From Brevibacterium yomogidense (GTDB lineage: Bacteria > Actinomycetota > Actinomycetes > Actinomycetales > Brevibacteriaceae), in contig NZ_FWFF01000001.1 in assembly GCF_900163715.1 (NCBI RefSeq), positions 124,001 through 188,000 on the forward strand: a DNA stretch of 64,000 nucleotides, given 5' to 3'. Shown in pieces: positions 63,735-64,000 of this stretch; within the stretch, counting starts at the first letter, position 1, and the number at the start of each line of letters is the position of its first letter. Under the pieces are notes generated by a model, which searched no databases, was not told where the DNA came from, and saw only the letters and a list, made by a program, of their open reading frames with translations. Made by a program: the position numbers and the translations under genes.

Positions 63735-63835
63735 TCAGCCCGCTTCAGAGTCGCCTGCACATCGCGGTACTGGGCCTGAGAGTTTCCCGGGGAGGGATTG
63801 CACCTACGGCGCCGCCTGAGCGGCTCTCCCACGCT
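63735..63835 (-). promoter_or_regulatory. Glycine riboswitch aptamer upstream of gcvP
   Basis: Read on the minus strand, conserved blocks appear in the right order: GGGAGAGCC, then GGCGCCGTAGGTGCAA, then CGGGAAACTCTCAGGCCC and finally a GACTCTGAAGCGG block. These match the glycine aptamer core (GGAGAG, GCCGAAGGxGCAA, CTCTCAGG, CTCTG). I see one aptamer, not the common tandem pair. It would switch on the gcv-sdaA operon when glycine is abundant. Confidence 0.85.
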
Positions 63836-63861
63836 GTGTCGTATCGGCGTATCTGGAATAC

Positions 63862-63867
63862 AGGATA
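63862..63867 (-). promoter_or_regulatory. Probable -10 of gcv operon promoter
   Basis: TATCCT on the minus strand lies about 30 bases before the first conserved aptamer block, the right place for transcription to start just upstream of the riboswitch. Confidence 0.5.
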
Positions 63868-63901
63868 GGCGACGGGGCACCGGACTGGCCACCCCTCGTG
63901 C

Positions 63902-63961
63902 GTCAGCCGGGTCGCACGGCCCACGTGTCAGCCGGGTCGCACGGCCCACGTGTCAGCCGGG
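63902..63961 (-). repeat. 25-bp tandem repeats across the next gene's stop
   Basis: 63902-63926 and 63927-63951 are identical 25-base units, and a third begins at 63952 (GTCAGCCGGG) inside the end of the next gene. Each unit has the complement of TGA; the one at 63953-63955 is the real stop. Confidence 0.85.
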
Positions 63962-64000
63962 CTGGAAGGCGCTGATCAGCTGGTTGACGCCGAGCACCAG
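63953..64000 (-). CDS. 3' end of a gene entering from the right (partial)
   Basis: The minus-strand frame LVLGVNQLISAFQPG ends in TGA at 63953-63955. Fifteen residues are too few to assign a family. The stop coincides with the end of the 25-base tandem repeats, like the 3' ends of several complete genes in the window. Confidence 0.5.
   Translation of the reverse strand: MVLGVNQLISAFQPG

Noticed and set aside
60389-63868. Very long open frame on the plus strand opposite gcvP and gcvT
   Set aside because: It is antisense to two unmistakable enzymes, has Arg/Val/Asp-rich composition typical of the reverse strand of GC-rich genes, and contains no recognisable motif.
63902-63961. 25-base direct repeats as a CRISPR or attachment site
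   Set aside because: The repeats are directly abutting without spacers and coincide with a gene's stop codon, like the other 3'-end duplications.

Overview
The window is high-GC DNA with tightly packed genes and no transposase, tRNA, rRNA or CRISPR array that I can see. It looks like the chromosome of an actinobacterium of the order Micrococcales. A Brevibacterium-like host is my best guess, because the encapsulin at 43604 resembles Brevibacterium linocin M18, there is a DUF222/HNH gene, an LPxTG-anchored protease and many apparently leaderless genes. The genus is inference.

Left third (1-22.4 kb), acyl-CoA metabolism. It begins with a TetR regulator and two tandem paralogous lipoproteins. 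An acyl-CoA dehydrogenase and a second TetR gene then face a cyclase/acyl-CoA ligase pair across two matching CGAAC-N4-GTTCG operators. After a META-domain lipoprotein and a secreted LPxTG-anchored serine protease comes a second set: acyl-CoA ligase plus thiolase, divergent from an acyl-CoA dehydrogenase and an enoyl-CoA hydratase, then a thioesterase II, an acetyl-CoA hydrolase/CoA-transferase and a third ligase. Together these could activate a carboxylic acid, beta-oxidise it and dispose of the acetyl-CoA; the substrate cannot be read from sequence.

Middle (22.5-43.5 kb), mostly single genes: rhodanese, a lipoprotein, phosphoglucomutase, two paralogous MFS carriers, glycerate kinase, a CopC-like protein, an M13 peptidase, a DUF1684 protein, a frameshifted DUF222/HNH gene, an M18 aminopeptidase, a thioredoxin, a DUF255 protein and a CPBP membrane protease.

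Right third (43.6-64 kb): a family 1 encapsulin with no adjacent cargo gene, two paralogous methyltransferases, an ABC-F protein preceded by a 15-codon leader peptide and mutually exclusive stems, and a two-gene ABC exporter whose two nucleotide-binding domains are degenerate in complementary ways. Then come an aminotransferase, an AGCS amino-acid symporter, a two-domain VOC dioxygenase and an M23 peptidase. The segment ends with a minus-strand gcvP-gcvT-gcvH-sdaA operon behind a glycine riboswitch, a route from glycine towards serine and pyruvate.

Two window-wide patterns stand out. At least twelve genes on both strands end in short imperfect tandem duplications of their last codons plus the stop. 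About ten genes have a TAnnnT-type -10 element six or seven bases before the start codon, which suggests leaderless transcription.
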